Positions 8,269-17,016 of a stretch of 64,000 bases of DNA are shown piece after piece (position 1 is the first letter of the stretch; every line of letters starts with the position of its first letter). The notes beneath the pieces were generated by a model. That model saw nothing but the letters and a program-made list of their open reading frames with translations, ran no database searches and was not told the origin of the DNA. The stretch comes from Pseudooceanicola antarcticus (GTDB taxonomy: Bacteria; Pseudomonadota; Alphaproteobacteria; Rhodobacterales; Rhodobacteraceae): NCBI RefSeq assembly GCF_900215355.1, contig NZ_OBEA01000001.1, forward strand, positions 124,001 to 188,000, in the 5' to 3' direction. Made by a program: the position numbers and the translations under genes.

Positions 8269-8991
8269 TCAGACTTCGAGCCACTCCTTGCGGATGTCGT
8301 CGCGGGTGGCGAATTCGGCCGGAGTGCCGGAATAGACGATCTCTCCGTGACCCATCACATAGACCCGGTCGGCGATCTTCAGGGCAATCGACAGCTTCTG
8401 TTCCACCAGCAGGATCGAGACCCCGGCCTTGGCAATTTCGGCAATCATCTCGCCCACTTGCGTGACGATCAGCGGGGCCAGGCCCTCGGTCGGCTCGTCG
8501 ATGATGATCAGCTCCGGGTCGCCCATCAGGGTCCGGCACATGGTCAGCATCTGTTTCTCGCCGCCCGAAAGCACCCCCGCCGGATTGTCCGCGCGCCGCG
8601 CCAGGTTGGGGAACATCTCGAGCATCTGGTCGATGGACCAGCGGCCCGTCTTGCGCATGTTCTTGATCCCCAGCATGAGGTTCTGGCGCACCGTCATCGT
8701 CGGGAAGATGTCCCGACTTTCAGGCACATAGCCCAGGCCCATGCGTGCGATCTTGTGGTTCGGCAACCCCGCGATCTCCTGCCCACGGAAGCGGATGGAG
8801 CCCTGCGGCGCCACCTCTCCCATGATCGCCTTGGCGGTGGTCGAGCGCCCGACACCATTGCGTCCCAAGAGGGCGATGACCTCGCCCGGCATGATCTGCA
8901 TCTCGACCCCGTTCAGCACGTGGGACTTGCCGTAATAGGCATGCAGATCAGTGATTTGCAGCATCGGCTCCTGGTTGCTGTCGAAACTCAT
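8269..8991 (-). CDS. livF: Branched-chain amino acid-type ABC transporter ATPase LivF
   Basis: This 240-residue ATP-binding subunit powers the membrane pair LivH/LivM. It has the LivF length, the LSGGE signature near residue 137, and the Walker B IIIDEPTEG near 156-164. The Walker A reads GRNGVGRST at residues 43-51, so the usually invariant lysine is arginine (R49, codon at 8845-8847). Similar Arg variants may be a subfamily trait, because LivG supplies a canonical site. It overlaps the livG stop by four bases (ATGA). The operon lies beside acyl-CoA catabolic genes, so the cargo may be a carboxylic acid rather than leucine. Confidence 0.9.
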   Translation of the reverse strand: MSFDSNQEPMLQITDLHAYYGKSHVLNGVEMQIMPGEVIALLGRNGVGRSTTAKAIMGEVAPQGSIRFRGQEIAGLPNHKIARMGLGYVPESRDIFPTMTVRQNLMLGIKNMRKTGRWSIDQMLEMFPNLARRADNPAGVLSGGEKQMLTMCRTLMGDPELIIIDEPTEGLAPLIVTQVGEMIAEIAKAGVSILLVEQKLSIALKIADRVYVMGHGEIVYSGTPAEFATRDDIRKEWLEV

Positions 8992-9746
8992 GCCGCGTCC
9001 TCCGCCTCTTCGCCCAGGTAGGCTTCGCGCACCTTGGCATCGCCGCGGATCTCTTCCGGGGTGCCGGTGGCAATGATCTCGCCGTAGACCAGCACGGAAA
9101 TCCGGTCGGCAAGGTTGAAGACCACGCCCATGTCGTGCTCGACGATCAGCAGGGTCTTGCCCTTGCTGGCCTTTTCGATCAGCGCCACGGCGCGGTCGGT
9201 CTCGGAGTGGCTCATCCCCGCGGTCGGTTCATCCAGCAGGATCACATCCGCCCCGCCCGCGATGGTGATCGCGATCTCCAGCGTGCGCTGATCGGCGTAG
9301 GGCAGCAGCGCGGCCGGCAGGTTCGCCTTTTCGAGCAGCCCGACCTCGTCAAGGATATGTGCCGTCTTTTCAGAGACTTCCTTCAGGTTGCCGATATTGC
9401 GCCAGAAGCTGTAGCCGTAGCCCATGGAGTACAGGACCCCGCAGCGGACATTCTCGCGCACGGTCATGTTGGTGAAGATGTTCGACACCTGGAAGCTGCG
9501 GCTCAGGCCCATGCGGTTGATCTGGTAGGGCTTCTTGCCCGAGATCAGCTCTCCGCCCAGGCGCACCTCGCCAGAGGAGGGCATGAAGCGGCCCGAGATC
9601 AGGTTGAACAGGGTGGACTTGCCCGCCCCGTTCGGCCCGATGATCGCGTGACGCTCGCCTTTGCCGACGCTGAGGTCGACACCCTGGATGATCTTCGCCG
9701 GGCCGAAGCTCTTGCGCAGATCGGTCAGTTCAAGGGCCGGGGTCAT
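8988..9746 (-). CDS. livG: Branched-chain amino acid-type ABC transporter ATPase LivG
   Basis: This 252-residue ATPase has a canonical Walker A GPNGAGKST at residues 37-45 and Walker B VILLDEPTAGMS near 187. The signature helix reads LPYADQRTLEIA near 159 instead of LSGGQ, a known form of the LivG branch (which commonly has LSYGEQR). It also carries the LivG C-terminal extension ending YLGEEAEDAA. It overlaps livM by four bases at its start and livF by four at its end, so the five subunits are made from one transcript. Confidence 0.92.
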   Translation of the reverse strand: MTPALELTDLRKSFGPAKIIQGVDLSVGKGERHAIIGPNGAGKSTLFNLISGRFMPSSGEVRLGGELISGKKPYQINRMGLSRSFQVSNIFTNMTVRENVRCGVLYSMGYGYSFWRNIGNLKEVSEKTAHILDEVGLLEKANLPAALLPYADQRTLEIAITIAGGADVILLDEPTAGMSHSETDRAVALIEKASKGKTLLIVEHDMGVVFNLADRISVLVYGEIIATGTPEEIRGDAKVREAYLGEEAEDAA

Positions 9747-11002
9747 TTGCTCTCTCCCTTCGCGGATTTGAGGACCAGCAGGACGCCCAGCACCAGCGGC
9801 ACCACGCCCAGGACCCAGGTCAGCAGGTTGGTGGTATCCAGATGCAGGCCGAAAGGCTCGAAGACCTCGCCGTAGCCCTCGGACCAGCGGAAGGCGACTT
9901 CGACGATGGTGATCACCGAGGTGGCGATCAGCACCAGGCCCGCCAGCCGGATCAGCCAGCTCTGCCAGACCTCGCCCAGGCGACCGGCGCGGATGGTATC
10001 GGTGGTGCCGTAGACGATGCCCGCGATCCCGTTGGGCAGGAACATCACCACGCCTACGAACATCAGGCCGAGGTAGAGCAGCCAGCCCGCCGTGTAGTCC
10101 GACAGGTTGGACCCCATGTAAGTCATGATGATCGCCCCCATAATCGGGCCGGTGAAGTAGCGGATGCCGCCGACGTAGGTGGCGATCAGGATCGCCCCCG
10201 AGGGGATCAGCGACAGGTTCTCGGGGGTGAAGATCTCGTCCTGCACCGCCGACATGCCGCCGGCCATGCCCGCGAAGGCCCCGGCGAAGATGAAGACCAG
10301 GTAGCGCACGCGCTGCGGGCTGTAGCCGACGAACTCGACCCGTTCGGGGTTGTCGCGCGTCGCCTCAGACAGCTTGCCGAGCGGCGTGCGGGTGAAGGCA
10401 TAGGTGCCAAGCACGCCGATGAAGGTCCAGAAGGCGATGAACCAATAGACCTCGTCGACGGGACCCAGCGAGAGGCCCAGGAACTCGGGCCCCGACATGC
10501 GGTCACCCGAGATACCCATTTCGCCGCCGAAGAGGCTGTCGAACATGAAGCCCGCCGCCGCGACCAGCTCGGCCACACCGAGAGAGATCATGGCGAAGGG
10601 CGTGCCCGCGCGGCGGCACGACGGCCAGCCGATGACGGCCCCCGCCAGCGCGCCGGCGCCGAAGCCGAAGGCGGGCATCGTGAACACCGGCACGGCGCCC
10701 CAGAAGCCCGACCCATCGGCCACCCAGTTCATCACATGGACGGCGAAGTAGCCGCCAAGGCCCATGTAGACCGCGTGGCCGAAGCTCAAGAGGCCGGCGC
10801 GTCCCAGCAGCATGTTGTAGCTGAGCGCGAAGACGATGGTGATGCCCATGTGGTTCAGCAGCGTCACCATCGAGCGCGAAGGATTGAACAGCGGGATCAC
10901 CAGCAGCAGCACCGCGAAGGCGATCAGCGGCACCGTGCGCTGGCGGAATTTCTCGGCGCGGGAAGGCTCCAGCGCGGCATAGGTTGCAGTCATATCGGTC
11001 AT
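9743..11002 (-). CDS. livM: Branched-chain amino acid-type ABC transporter permease LivM
   Basis: This is a 419-residue polytopic inner-membrane permease. About ten hydrophobic segments are visible, beginning after a cytoplasmic N-terminus of some 25 residues. The LivM hallmarks FALSYNMLLGRAGLLSFGHA (near 60-80) and the later cytoplasmic coupling region with FTRTPLGKLSEATRDNPER (near 210) are present. It is longer than E. coli-type core regions because of a C-terminal extension with two further membrane segments. It overlaps livH and livG by four bases each. Confidence 0.92.
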   Translation of the reverse strand: MTDMTATYAALEPSRAEKFRQRTVPLIAFAVLLLVIPLFNPSRSMVTLLNHMGITIVFALSYNMLLGRAGLLSFGHAVYMGLGGYFAVHVMNWVADGSGFWGAVPVFTMPAFGFGAGALAGAVIGWPSCRRAGTPFAMISLGVAELVAAAGFMFDSLFGGEMGISGDRMSGPEFLGLSLGPVDEVYWFIAFWTFIGVLGTYAFTRTPLGKLSEATRDNPERVEFVGYSPQRVRYLVFIFAGAFAGMAGGMSAVQDEIFTPENLSLIPSGAILIATYVGGIRYFTGPIMGAIIMTYMGSNLSDYTAGWLLYLGLMFVGVVMFLPNGIAGIVYGTTDTIRAGRLGEVWQSWLIRLAGLVLIATSVITIVEVAFRWSEGYGEVFEPFGLHLDTTNLLTWVLGVVPLVLGVLLVLKSAKGESK

Positions 11003-11931
11003 ACTTCACGTTCCCCCATGAGCCCGCGCGGCCGGATCATCAGGATCAGGACCAGCAGCAGGAAGGGCAGCATCGGCGCCATGGAGGCGATGGTGATTTC
11101 TCCGACTTCGGTATGCGGCCCGAGGCCCAGGAAACCGAAGATGTCGGCCAGAGAGGCGTTGATCGAAATGGCAGAGGTCTGCAGCAGCCCGATCAACATG
11201 GCGGCGACGAAGGCGCCCTCAAGGCTGCCGAGGCCGCCGACGACCACCACCACGAAGACGATGGGACCCATCTGCACGGCCATGGCCGGGTCGGTGACGA
11301 AGTAGTTGCCCCCGATCACGCCAGCCAGGCCCGCCAGGGCGCAGCCGACACCGAAGACGCTCATGAAGATCAGCGGCACGTTGTGGCCCAGGCTGCCCAC
11401 CATGTGCGGATGGGTCAGCGCGGCCTGGATGATCAGACCGGCGCGGGTCCGCTTCAGCAGGTACCACAGGGCCACCAGCATGAAGGCCGCGACGAAGAGG
11501 ATGAAGATCCGGTAGGCCGGGTATTGCGCGCCGTAGAGGGTGAACAGCGGGAAATCCAGCAGCTCGGGCACGCGGTAGTTGACCGCGGTACGGCCCCAGA
11601 AGATCTTGACGACCTCGTCGATCAGATAGGCCAGACCGAAGGTGAAGAGCAGTTCCGCCACATGCCCCTGGGCATGGACGCGTCGCAGCCCGTAGCGCTC
11701 GACCACCATGCCCACGAGGCCCACCAGGACCGGAGCGAGGAAGAGCGCGATCCAGAAGGACGTGCCCTCCATGATCGTGAAGGCAAGGTAGGCGCCCAGC
11801 ATGTAGAAGCTGGCATGTGCGAAGTTCAGCACGCCCATCATGGAAAAGATCAGCGTCAGACCGCTGGACAACATGAAGAGCAGAAGCCCGTAGATCACGC
11901 CGTTGAGCAGCGCGAAGACCAGAGTTTCCAT
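10999..11931 (-). CDS. livH: Branched-chain amino acid-type ABC transporter permease LivH
   Basis: This 310-residue inner-membrane permease has about eight hydrophobic segments. The LivH features LLLFMLSSGLTLIFSMMGVL near the N-terminus (residues 15-34) and the coupling segment YLLKRTRAGLIIQAALTHP near 155-173 are present. It follows the livK binding-protein gene by about 90 bases and overlaps livM by four. That is the standard order K-H-M-G-F for hydrophobic and carboxylic-acid uptake systems. Confidence 0.92.
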   Translation of the reverse strand: METLVFALLNGVIYGLLLFMLSSGLTLIFSMMGVLNFAHASFYMLGAYLAFTIMEGTSFWIALFLAPVLVGLVGMVVERYGLRRVHAQGHVAELLFTFGLAYLIDEVVKIFWGRTAVNYRVPELLDFPLFTLYGAQYPAYRIFILFVAAFMLVALWYLLKRTRAGLIIQAALTHPHMVGSLGHNVPLIFMSVFGVGCALAGLAGVIGGNYFVTDPAMAVQMGPIVFVVVVVGGLGSLEGAFVAAMLIGLLQTSAISINASLADIFGFLGLGPHTEVGEITIASMAPMLPFLLLVLILMIRPRGLMGEREV

Positions 11932-12020
11932 GGTTCATTCCCGAAAATTAGGTCCACCCCAGGGGATGGCGGGTGCCACGGAGAGAGCCTCCGCGGCACC
12001 CGGTTTTCACGACAGGGGGC

Positions 12021-13259
12021 TTACTCGGGCCGCTCCATCTCGCAGGTGGTCGGCTCCATCGCGGCCTCGGCCGAGATCACGCCGCCTTCCACCAGCGCCC
12101 AGCCCAGGTCGGTGTTGTCGACCGGGAAGGTCACGTCGGGCGAGACCGTGGTGATGAACAGGGGCTGCTGCACCTGGTGGTCCTCGGCGCGCATGGTCGC
12201 GGTGCCGTAACCCCCTTCGACAGAAAGACCTTCCAGCGCATAGGCCACGTCGATCGGGTCGATGCTGCCGGCCTTCTCGGCGGCGGCGTCGAACATCTCG
12301 AGCGTCACGAAGGCGCGGTGGTAGTAGTAGTCGTAATCGGGGAACCGCTCCTTGTACTCGGCCACCAGGGCGTTCTGCTCATCGCTGATGCCCTCCTGGT
12401 TGGCCGCCAGTTCGGACACCTGGAACAGGGTCCCGACGGCGCCTTCACCCAGCGTGGCGACAGCACCGCTCGAACCGCCATAGAAAGTCAGGTATGGAAT
12501 TTCCTGGCCCGCATCGGCCGCGGCCTTGACCAGCAGGGTCATGTCCTGACCCCAGTTGCCGGTGATCACGGCATCGGCTTCAGAGCTGATGATCTTCTGC
12601 ACGTAAGGGGTGAAATCCTTCACCTTTGCCAGCGGGTGCAGTTCGTTGCCGACGATCTCGATATCGGGGCGCTTCTCTGCCAGCTGGCTCTCGGCGGCGG
12701 CGGCCACGGCCTCGCCGAAGACGTAGTCCTGACCGATCAGGTAGACCTTCTTGATGTCATCCCGCTTGGCGACCCAGTCCGTGATGCCGTTCATCTTCAT
12801 GTCGGCATGGGCGTCGAAACGGAAGTGCCAGAAGCTGCAGGCCTCGTTGGTGAAGGCAGGCGTGACCGCGGCATAGTTGAAGAAAAGAACTTCTTCGCCG
12901 GGGTTCCGCTGGTTGTGCTTGTTCACCGCGTCGATGATCGCCGAGGCCACGGACGAGCCGTTGCCCTGCAGGATGTAACGTGCACCCTGGTCGATCGCCT
13001 TCTGCAGCTGGACCAGCGATTCCTTGGGGCTGATCTTGTTGTCCAGACCCAGGATCTCGATCTCGTTGCCGTTCACACCGCCGTTGGCGTTGATGTGTTC
13101 AGCCGCAAGAATGAAGCTCTGGTACGCAGGTTCGCCCGAAGACGCCATCGCCCCCGACAGCGGATCGATGAATGCCATCTTGATCGTATCGGCCTGCGCG
13201 GCAGTGACAGCGCACAGGGACACGGCAGCCGCAAGCGCGGCCTTAACGGTCGATTTCAT
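12021..13259 (-). CDS. ABC transporter substrate-binding protein (LivK-like)
   Basis: This is a 412-residue periplasmic binding protein of the Leu/Ile/Val-binding family. Residues 1-23 (MKSTVKAALAAAVSLCAVTA followed by AQA) are a Sec signal peptide. The mature protein begins DTIKMAFIDPLSGAMASSG, the typical first strand that contacts ligand, followed by the two-lobed receptor-family domain. The sequence does not fix the ligand. The divergent acyl-CoA dehydrogenase operon suggests an organic acid. AGGAGGAGAA precedes the ATG. Its promoter region carries a TTGACA -35 and an operator-like sequence at 13363. Confidence 0.9.
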   Translation of the reverse strand: MKSTVKAALAAAVSLCAVTAAQADTIKMAFIDPLSGAMASSGEPAYQSFILAAEHINANGGVNGNEIEILGLDNKISPKESLVQLQKAIDQGARYILQGNGSSVASAIIDAVNKHNQRNPGEEVLFFNYAAVTPAFTNEACSFWHFRFDAHADMKMNGITDWVAKRDDIKKVYLIGQDYVFGEAVAAAAESQLAEKRPDIEIVGNELHPLAKVKDFTPYVQKIISSEADAVITGNWGQDMTLLVKAAADAGQEIPYLTFYGGSSGAVATLGEGAVGTLFQVSELAANQEGISDEQNALVAEYKERFPDYDYYYHRAFVTLEMFDAAAEKAGSIDPIDVAYALEGLSVEGGYGTATMRAEDHQVQQPLFITTVSPDVTFPVDNTDLGWALVEGGVISAEAAMEPTTCEMERPE

Positions 13260-13315
13260 AATGTTCTCCTCCCTAGATGGAAAACAGGGTATGCACGCCC
13301 CATTTCCCTGCCAAG

Positions 13316-13344
13316 AGGAAAAGGCCTCCGCAGCGGCTTGTCAA
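13316..13344 (-). promoter_or_regulatory. Candidate livK promoter
   Basis: On the minus strand a perfect TTGACA (13339-13344) is followed after 17 bases by TTTCCT (13316-13321), a poor -10. A weak -10 with a perfect -35 and an upstream palindrome suggests a regulated promoter. Confidence 0.45.
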
Positions 13345-13362
13345 GCAATGTGTGAAATTCTA

Positions 13363-13377
13363 TTCTGCAATGCGAAA
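13363..13377. promoter_or_regulatory. Operator-like sequence between livK and the acyl-CoA dehydrogenase operon
   Basis: TTCTGCAATGCGAAA at 13363-13377 is an imperfect inverted repeat. It lies 19 bases upstream of the livK -35 and just ahead of the divergent operon start at 13401. It resembles the perfect palindrome TTTCGCTATGCGAAA at 41710-41724, and ATTCTGCAA is also shared with the sequence next to that site. Confidence 0.5.
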
Positions 13378-13400
13378 GACAAACCGTTGGGGAGGACGGT

Positions 13401-14594
13401 ATGCTGGATCTCAGCGACGACCCGGAGGCCTTCCGGGCCAATGTTTCCACGTGGATAGAAGCGCATTGTGCAGAGAGCCTGAGGGCGATTCCCCAGGCCG
13501 AGCGCGAGATCTGCTGGGGCGGCAAGGGCTTCACCTTCGCCTCGCAGGCGCAGCACGACTGGATGAAGGCTGCGGCGGAAACCGGCATGAGCGCGCCGCG
13601 CTGGCCGGTGGAATACGGCGGCGCTGGCCTCAGCCGGGCGCAGGAGAAGATCTACCGCGAGGAACTGGCGCGGCTGAACGCCCCCACCCCGCTGGAAAGC
13701 TTCGGCCTGTGGATGCTGGGCCCAGCCCTGCTGCAGTTCGGCACGCACGAGCAGAAGCTGCACTACCTGCCGCAGATCACCCGCGGAGAGATTCGCTGGT
13801 GCCAGGGCTATTCCGAACCCGGAGCAGGCTCCGATCTGGCCTCGGTCCAGACCCGCGCCGAGGACATGGGCGATCACTGGCTGGTCAACGGCTCGAAGAT
13901 CTGGACCAGCTATGCCGACAAGGCCGATTGGATCTTTGCCCTGGTGCGGACGGACCGCGAGGCGCCGAAGCATCGCGGCATCTCCTTCATGCTCATCGAC
14001 ATGGAGGCGGAGGGCGTCACCACCCGACCAATCCGCCTGATCTCGGGCGCGTCGCCCTTCTGCGAGACCTTCTTCGAGAATGTGGTCGTCCCGAAAGAGG
14101 ACCCCGTCGGGCTGTCCCGAATCGTCGGAGAGCTGAATCGCGGCTGGGACGTGGCCAAGCACTTGCTGACCCACGAACGCGAGATGATCGGCGGCGGGGC
14201 GCAGGGGCTACTGGGCAGCCGCTCGCTTGGGGCCTTCCTGGCCGATCTCGATCCCGAGGTACTGGAGGACCCGGTGCTGAAGACCCGCGCCATGGCGCTG
14301 GAGATCGACAGCCTGGCCACCGCCATGACCCTCGAGCGCTACAAGGACATGGCGAAACAGGGCGGCGTCGGTCACGCCTCGGCGATGCTGAAATACGCCG
14401 GCACCGAGCTGAACAAGCGCCGCTACGAACTGCTGATGTCCGTCACCGGCTCTGATGGGCTGGAGTGGGACGGGCCACACGGCACGCTGGCGCAGGAATG
14501 GCTGCGTACCAAGGCCAACTCGATCGAGGGCGGCACCTCCGAGGTGATGCTCGACATCCTGGCCAAGCGCGTTCTCGACCTTCCGTCCCAATAG
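13401..14594 (+). CDS. Acyl-CoA dehydrogenase, large subunit type
   Basis: This 397-residue FAD-dependent acyl-CoA dehydrogenase introduces an alpha,beta double bond into an acyl-CoA. The substrate/FAD segment RWCQGYSEPGAGSDLAS lies near residues 133-149 and the C-terminal motif NSIEGGTSEVM near 373-383. At the position of the MCAD catalytic glutamate (YEGTS) this protein has glycine, with a glutamate one residue earlier, so the catalytic base may differ. It is the first gene of a nine-gene operon and lies nine bases ahead of an unlike, shorter dehydrogenase. Such adjacent pairs often form heteromeric enzymes. GGGGAGGA precedes the start. Confidence 0.9.
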   Translation: MLDLSDDPEAFRANVSTWIEAHCAESLRAIPQAEREICWGGKGFTFASQAQHDWMKAAAETGMSAPRWPVEYGGAGLSRAQEKIYREELARLNAPTPLESFGLWMLGPALLQFGTHEQKLHYLPQITRGEIRWCQGYSEPGAGSDLASVQTRAEDMGDHWLVNGSKIWTSYADKADWIFALVRTDREAPKHRGISFMLIDMEAEGVTTRPIRLISGASPFCETFFENVVVPKEDPVGLSRIVGELNRGWDVAKHLLTHEREMIGGGAQGLLGSRSLGAFLADLDPEVLEDPVLKTRAMALEIDSLATAMTLERYKDMAKQGGVGHASAMLKYAGTELNKRRYELLMSVTGSDGLEWDGPHGTLAQEWLRTKANSIEGGTSEVMLDILAKRVLDLPSQ

Positions 14595-14603
14595 GAGACG
14601 CAG

Positions 14604-15728
14604 ATGACACTTTCCCTTGTCCCGTCCGAGGACGAAACCATGCTGCGCGACGCGGCCCGCAGCTTCCTGGCAGAGGCCAGCCCGGTCTCTTCGCTGCGCA
14701 GAAACCGGGATCGCGGGATTCCATACGATACCGAACTTTGGAGCCAGATGGCGCAGCTCGGCTGGACCGGTGTTCTGCTGCCGGAAGAGGCCGGGGGTTC
14801 TGACATGGGGCACCGTGCGGCCGGCATTCTTGCCGAAGAGATGGGCGAGGTCCTGGCCGCCTCCCCCTTCCTTTCCACCGCGGTGATTGCCGCCACCGCC
14901 CTGCGGCAGGCCGGCAGTGACAGGCTCTCCCAGATCGCGGAAGGGGCGGTGACCTATGCCCTGGCCATTGATGAGAAAGCAAAATTCTCGCCTCGGGCCA
15001 GTGCCTTGCAGGCGGTGCGCCAAGGCAATTCATATCGCCTCTCGGGTCGCAAGTGCTTCGTCGCCGACGGAAGCTCCGCCAAGCGGCTACTGGTGCTCGC
15101 CCGCACCTCCGGCCGCGCCGGAGAGGCAGAGGGCCTAACGCTCTTCGATATCGACGCCGCCCGCGCGGGGGTAACGCCGCAGCGCAGCAATACCGTCGAC
15201 AGCCGCGACCACGCGACCCTGATCTTCGAGGATGTAGAGGCCACCGGGGCCGATATCCTTGGCGACATCGACAACGGGATGGCGGCGATACATACGGCAC
15301 TGAATGCAGGTCAGGCCAGCATGGCGGCAGAGCTTCTGGGCCTCACCTCGGGCGCCTTCTCGATGACTGCCGGCTACCTGCGCGAGCGCAAGCAGTTCGG
15401 CCGCACCATCGGCTCTTTCCAGGCGCTGCAGCATCGCGCCGCCCATCTCTGGGCGCAGATCGAGATCACCGCCTCCGCCGTCGCCAATGCCGGCCGGGTG
15501 CTGGACGAGAGCCCCGACGAGGCCGACCTGGCCGTCTCTGTCGCCAAGGCCCATGCCACCCAAACCGCACAGCTGGCCGTGCGCGAGGGCGTCCAGATGC
15601 ATGGCGGCATCGGCATGACCGATGAGTTCGACATGGGCTTCTACATGAAACGCGCCCGCGTCGGCGCCGAATGGCTGGGCGATTACGGCTATCACGCCGC
15701 CCGCGTGGCCGCTGCACGAGGTATCTGA
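14604..15728 (+). CDS. Acyl-CoA dehydrogenase, short subunit type
   Basis: This 374-residue member of the acyl-CoA dehydrogenase superfamily is diverged from its upstream neighbour. It has the N-terminal helical domain, a middle beta domain with weak conservation of the GSDLA loop, and the C-terminal AVREGVQMHGGIGMTDEFDM near 335-355, which lines the FAD/active-site region in this subfamily. It likely pairs with the 397-residue subunit as an alpha2beta2 enzyme, as described for steroid side-chain dehydrogenases in other bacteria; here that is inference. Its stop shares a base with the next start (TGATG). Confidence 0.86.
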   Translation: MTLSLVPSEDETMLRDAARSFLAEASPVSSLRRNRDRGIPYDTELWSQMAQLGWTGVLLPEEAGGSDMGHRAAGILAEEMGEVLAASPFLSTAVIAATALRQAGSDRLSQIAEGAVTYALAIDEKAKFSPRASALQAVRQGNSYRLSGRKCFVADGSSAKRLLVLARTSGRAGEAEGLTLFDIDAARAGVTPQRSNTVDSRDHATLIFEDVEATGADILGDIDNGMAAIHTALNAGQASMAAELLGLTSGAFSMTAGYLRERKQFGRTIGSFQALQHRAAHLWAQIEITASAVANAGRVLDESPDEADLAVSVAKAHATQTAQLAVREGVQMHGGIGMTDEFDMGFYMKRARVGAEWLGDYGYHAARVAAARGI

Positions 15729-16552
15729 TGTCACTGAAACCGAACGACCTTTTTGATCTGACCGGCAAGGTGGCCCTGGTCACCGGCGGTGCCACCGGCA
15801 TTGGCCGCATGGCCGCCGAGGGCTTGGCCTCCGCCGGGGCGCGCGTGCTCATCGCCTCGCGCAAGGCCGAGGCCTGCGAAGCCGCCAGCGCCGAGATCAA
15901 CGCAATGGATCTGCCCGGCTCAGCCGAGGGCTTTGCCGGCGACGTCGGCTCTGAGGCCGGGATCGAGGCCCTGGTGCAGGCCGTGGGCCAGCGCACCGAC
16001 AAGCTCGACATCCTGATGAACAATGCCGGGCGCACCTGGGGCGCCCCGATGGGAGAATTCCCCTACGAGGCCTGGACCAAAGTTCTTGGCCTCAATGTCA
16101 GCGGCATGTTCCACCTGACCCAATTGCTTCTGCCGCTTCTCCGCGCCGCAGCATCGCCCGAGGCACCGGCCCGCGTGGTCAACGTCGGTTCGGTCATGGG
16201 CGAGATCCCCAAGGGCCAGGGCGCCTATTCCTACGCGACCTCGAAGGGCGCCGTTCACCACATGACCCGCATCCTGGCGAATGAGCTAACCCCTGAACAT
16301 ATCACGGTAAACGCCATCGCCCCGGGGCCCTTCATGTCGAAGATGATGGCCTTTGCCATCGGTCACGACGAAGGCCGCCGCAAGACCGCCGCGACCGTAC
16401 CCCTCGGCAGGGTCGGCGCGGAAGAGGACGTGGCAGGGGTGATGCAATTCCTCTGCGGCAAGGGCGGCGCCTATGTCTCGGGCGCGGTGATTCCGCTGTC
16501 GGGCGGCATGCAGGTCGCCACCGCCAAGGCCGCCTTCCTGGAGGACGATTGA
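15728..16552 (+). CDS. SDR family oxidoreductase (hydroxyacyl-CoA/alcohol dehydrogenase type)
   Basis: This 274-residue short-chain dehydrogenase has the cofactor motif TGGATGIG at residues 21-28, NNAG near 100, and the catalytic S/Y/K set (NVGSVMG near 158, YSYATSK near 178-184). The start at 15728 overlaps the dehydrogenase stop by one base. The long insert before the catalytic serine (LLRAAASPEAPARVVNVGS) occurs in RhlG-like SDRs. Its likely role is oxidation of a hydroxyl on an acyl-CoA intermediate. It ends within the start of the MaoC gene. Confidence 0.85.
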   Translation: MSLKPNDLFDLTGKVALVTGGATGIGRMAAEGLASAGARVLIASRKAEACEAASAEINAMDLPGSAEGFAGDVGSEAGIEALVQAVGQRTDKLDILMNNAGRTWGAPMGEFPYEAWTKVLGLNVSGMFHLTQLLLPLLRAAASPEAPARVVNVGSVMGEIPKGQGAYSYATSKGAVHHMTRILANELTPEHITVNAIAPGPFMSKMMAFAIGHDEGRRKTAATVPLGRVGAEEDVAGVMQFLCGKGGAYVSGAVIPLSGGMQVATAKAAFLEDD

Positions 16553-17016
16553 TGAGCGTACTCAGCCGTACGGAATTCAAGGCCATGATCGGCCAGGAGC
16601 TCGGGCTTTCCGACTGGATCGAGGTCTCGCAGCAACGGATCGACGAATTCGCCCGCTGCACCGAGGACCTGCAGTATATCCATACGGACCCGTCTCGCGC
16701 TGCGCAGAGCCCCTTCGGCACGACCATCGCCCATGGTTTCCTGACGCTTTCGCTGCTGTCGAAGATGGTGCTGGACATGCCTCAGGTCGCGGGCACCACC
16801 ATGGCGGTGAACTACGGCATGAACCGCATGCGCTTCATTTCGCCGGTGCCTTCGGGTGCGCGCATTCGCGGGCGCTTCACCCTGAAATCGGTGGAAGAGA
16901 TCCGGCCCGGAGAGATCCAGACCACCACCGACGTGGTGGTCGAGATCGAAGGCAAGGACAAGCCCGCACTTGTCGCGGAATGGCTTGGCCGCAGATATTT
17001 TGGAGATAATTCATGA
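16552..17016 (+). CDS. MaoC-like enoyl-CoA hydratase
   Basis: This is a 154-residue single hot-dog protein of the R-specific enoyl-CoA hydratase family, which adds water across 2-enoyl-CoA to give the (R)-3-hydroxyacyl-CoA. The hydratase motif is visible as YIHTDPSRAAQSPFGTTIAH near residues 41-60, with the catalytic Asp and His in place. ATG at 16552 is preferred over the TTG three bases earlier. It overlaps the previous stop by one base and the next gene by four (ATGA). The following SDR is of the matching R-specific type. Confidence 0.9.
   Translation: MSVLSRTEFKAMIGQELGLSDWIEVSQQRIDEFARCTEDLQYIHTDPSRAAQSPFGTTIAHGFLTLSLLSKMVLDMPQVAGTTMAVNYGMNRMRFISPVPSGARIRGRFTLKSVEEIRPGEIQTTTDVVVEIEGKDKPALVAEWLGRRYFGDNS

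Noticed and set aside
8051-8335. 94-codon frame across the livF end and its upstream gap
   Set aside because: It runs over the tandem repeats and antisense to livF, lacks a binding site and has low-complexity composition.
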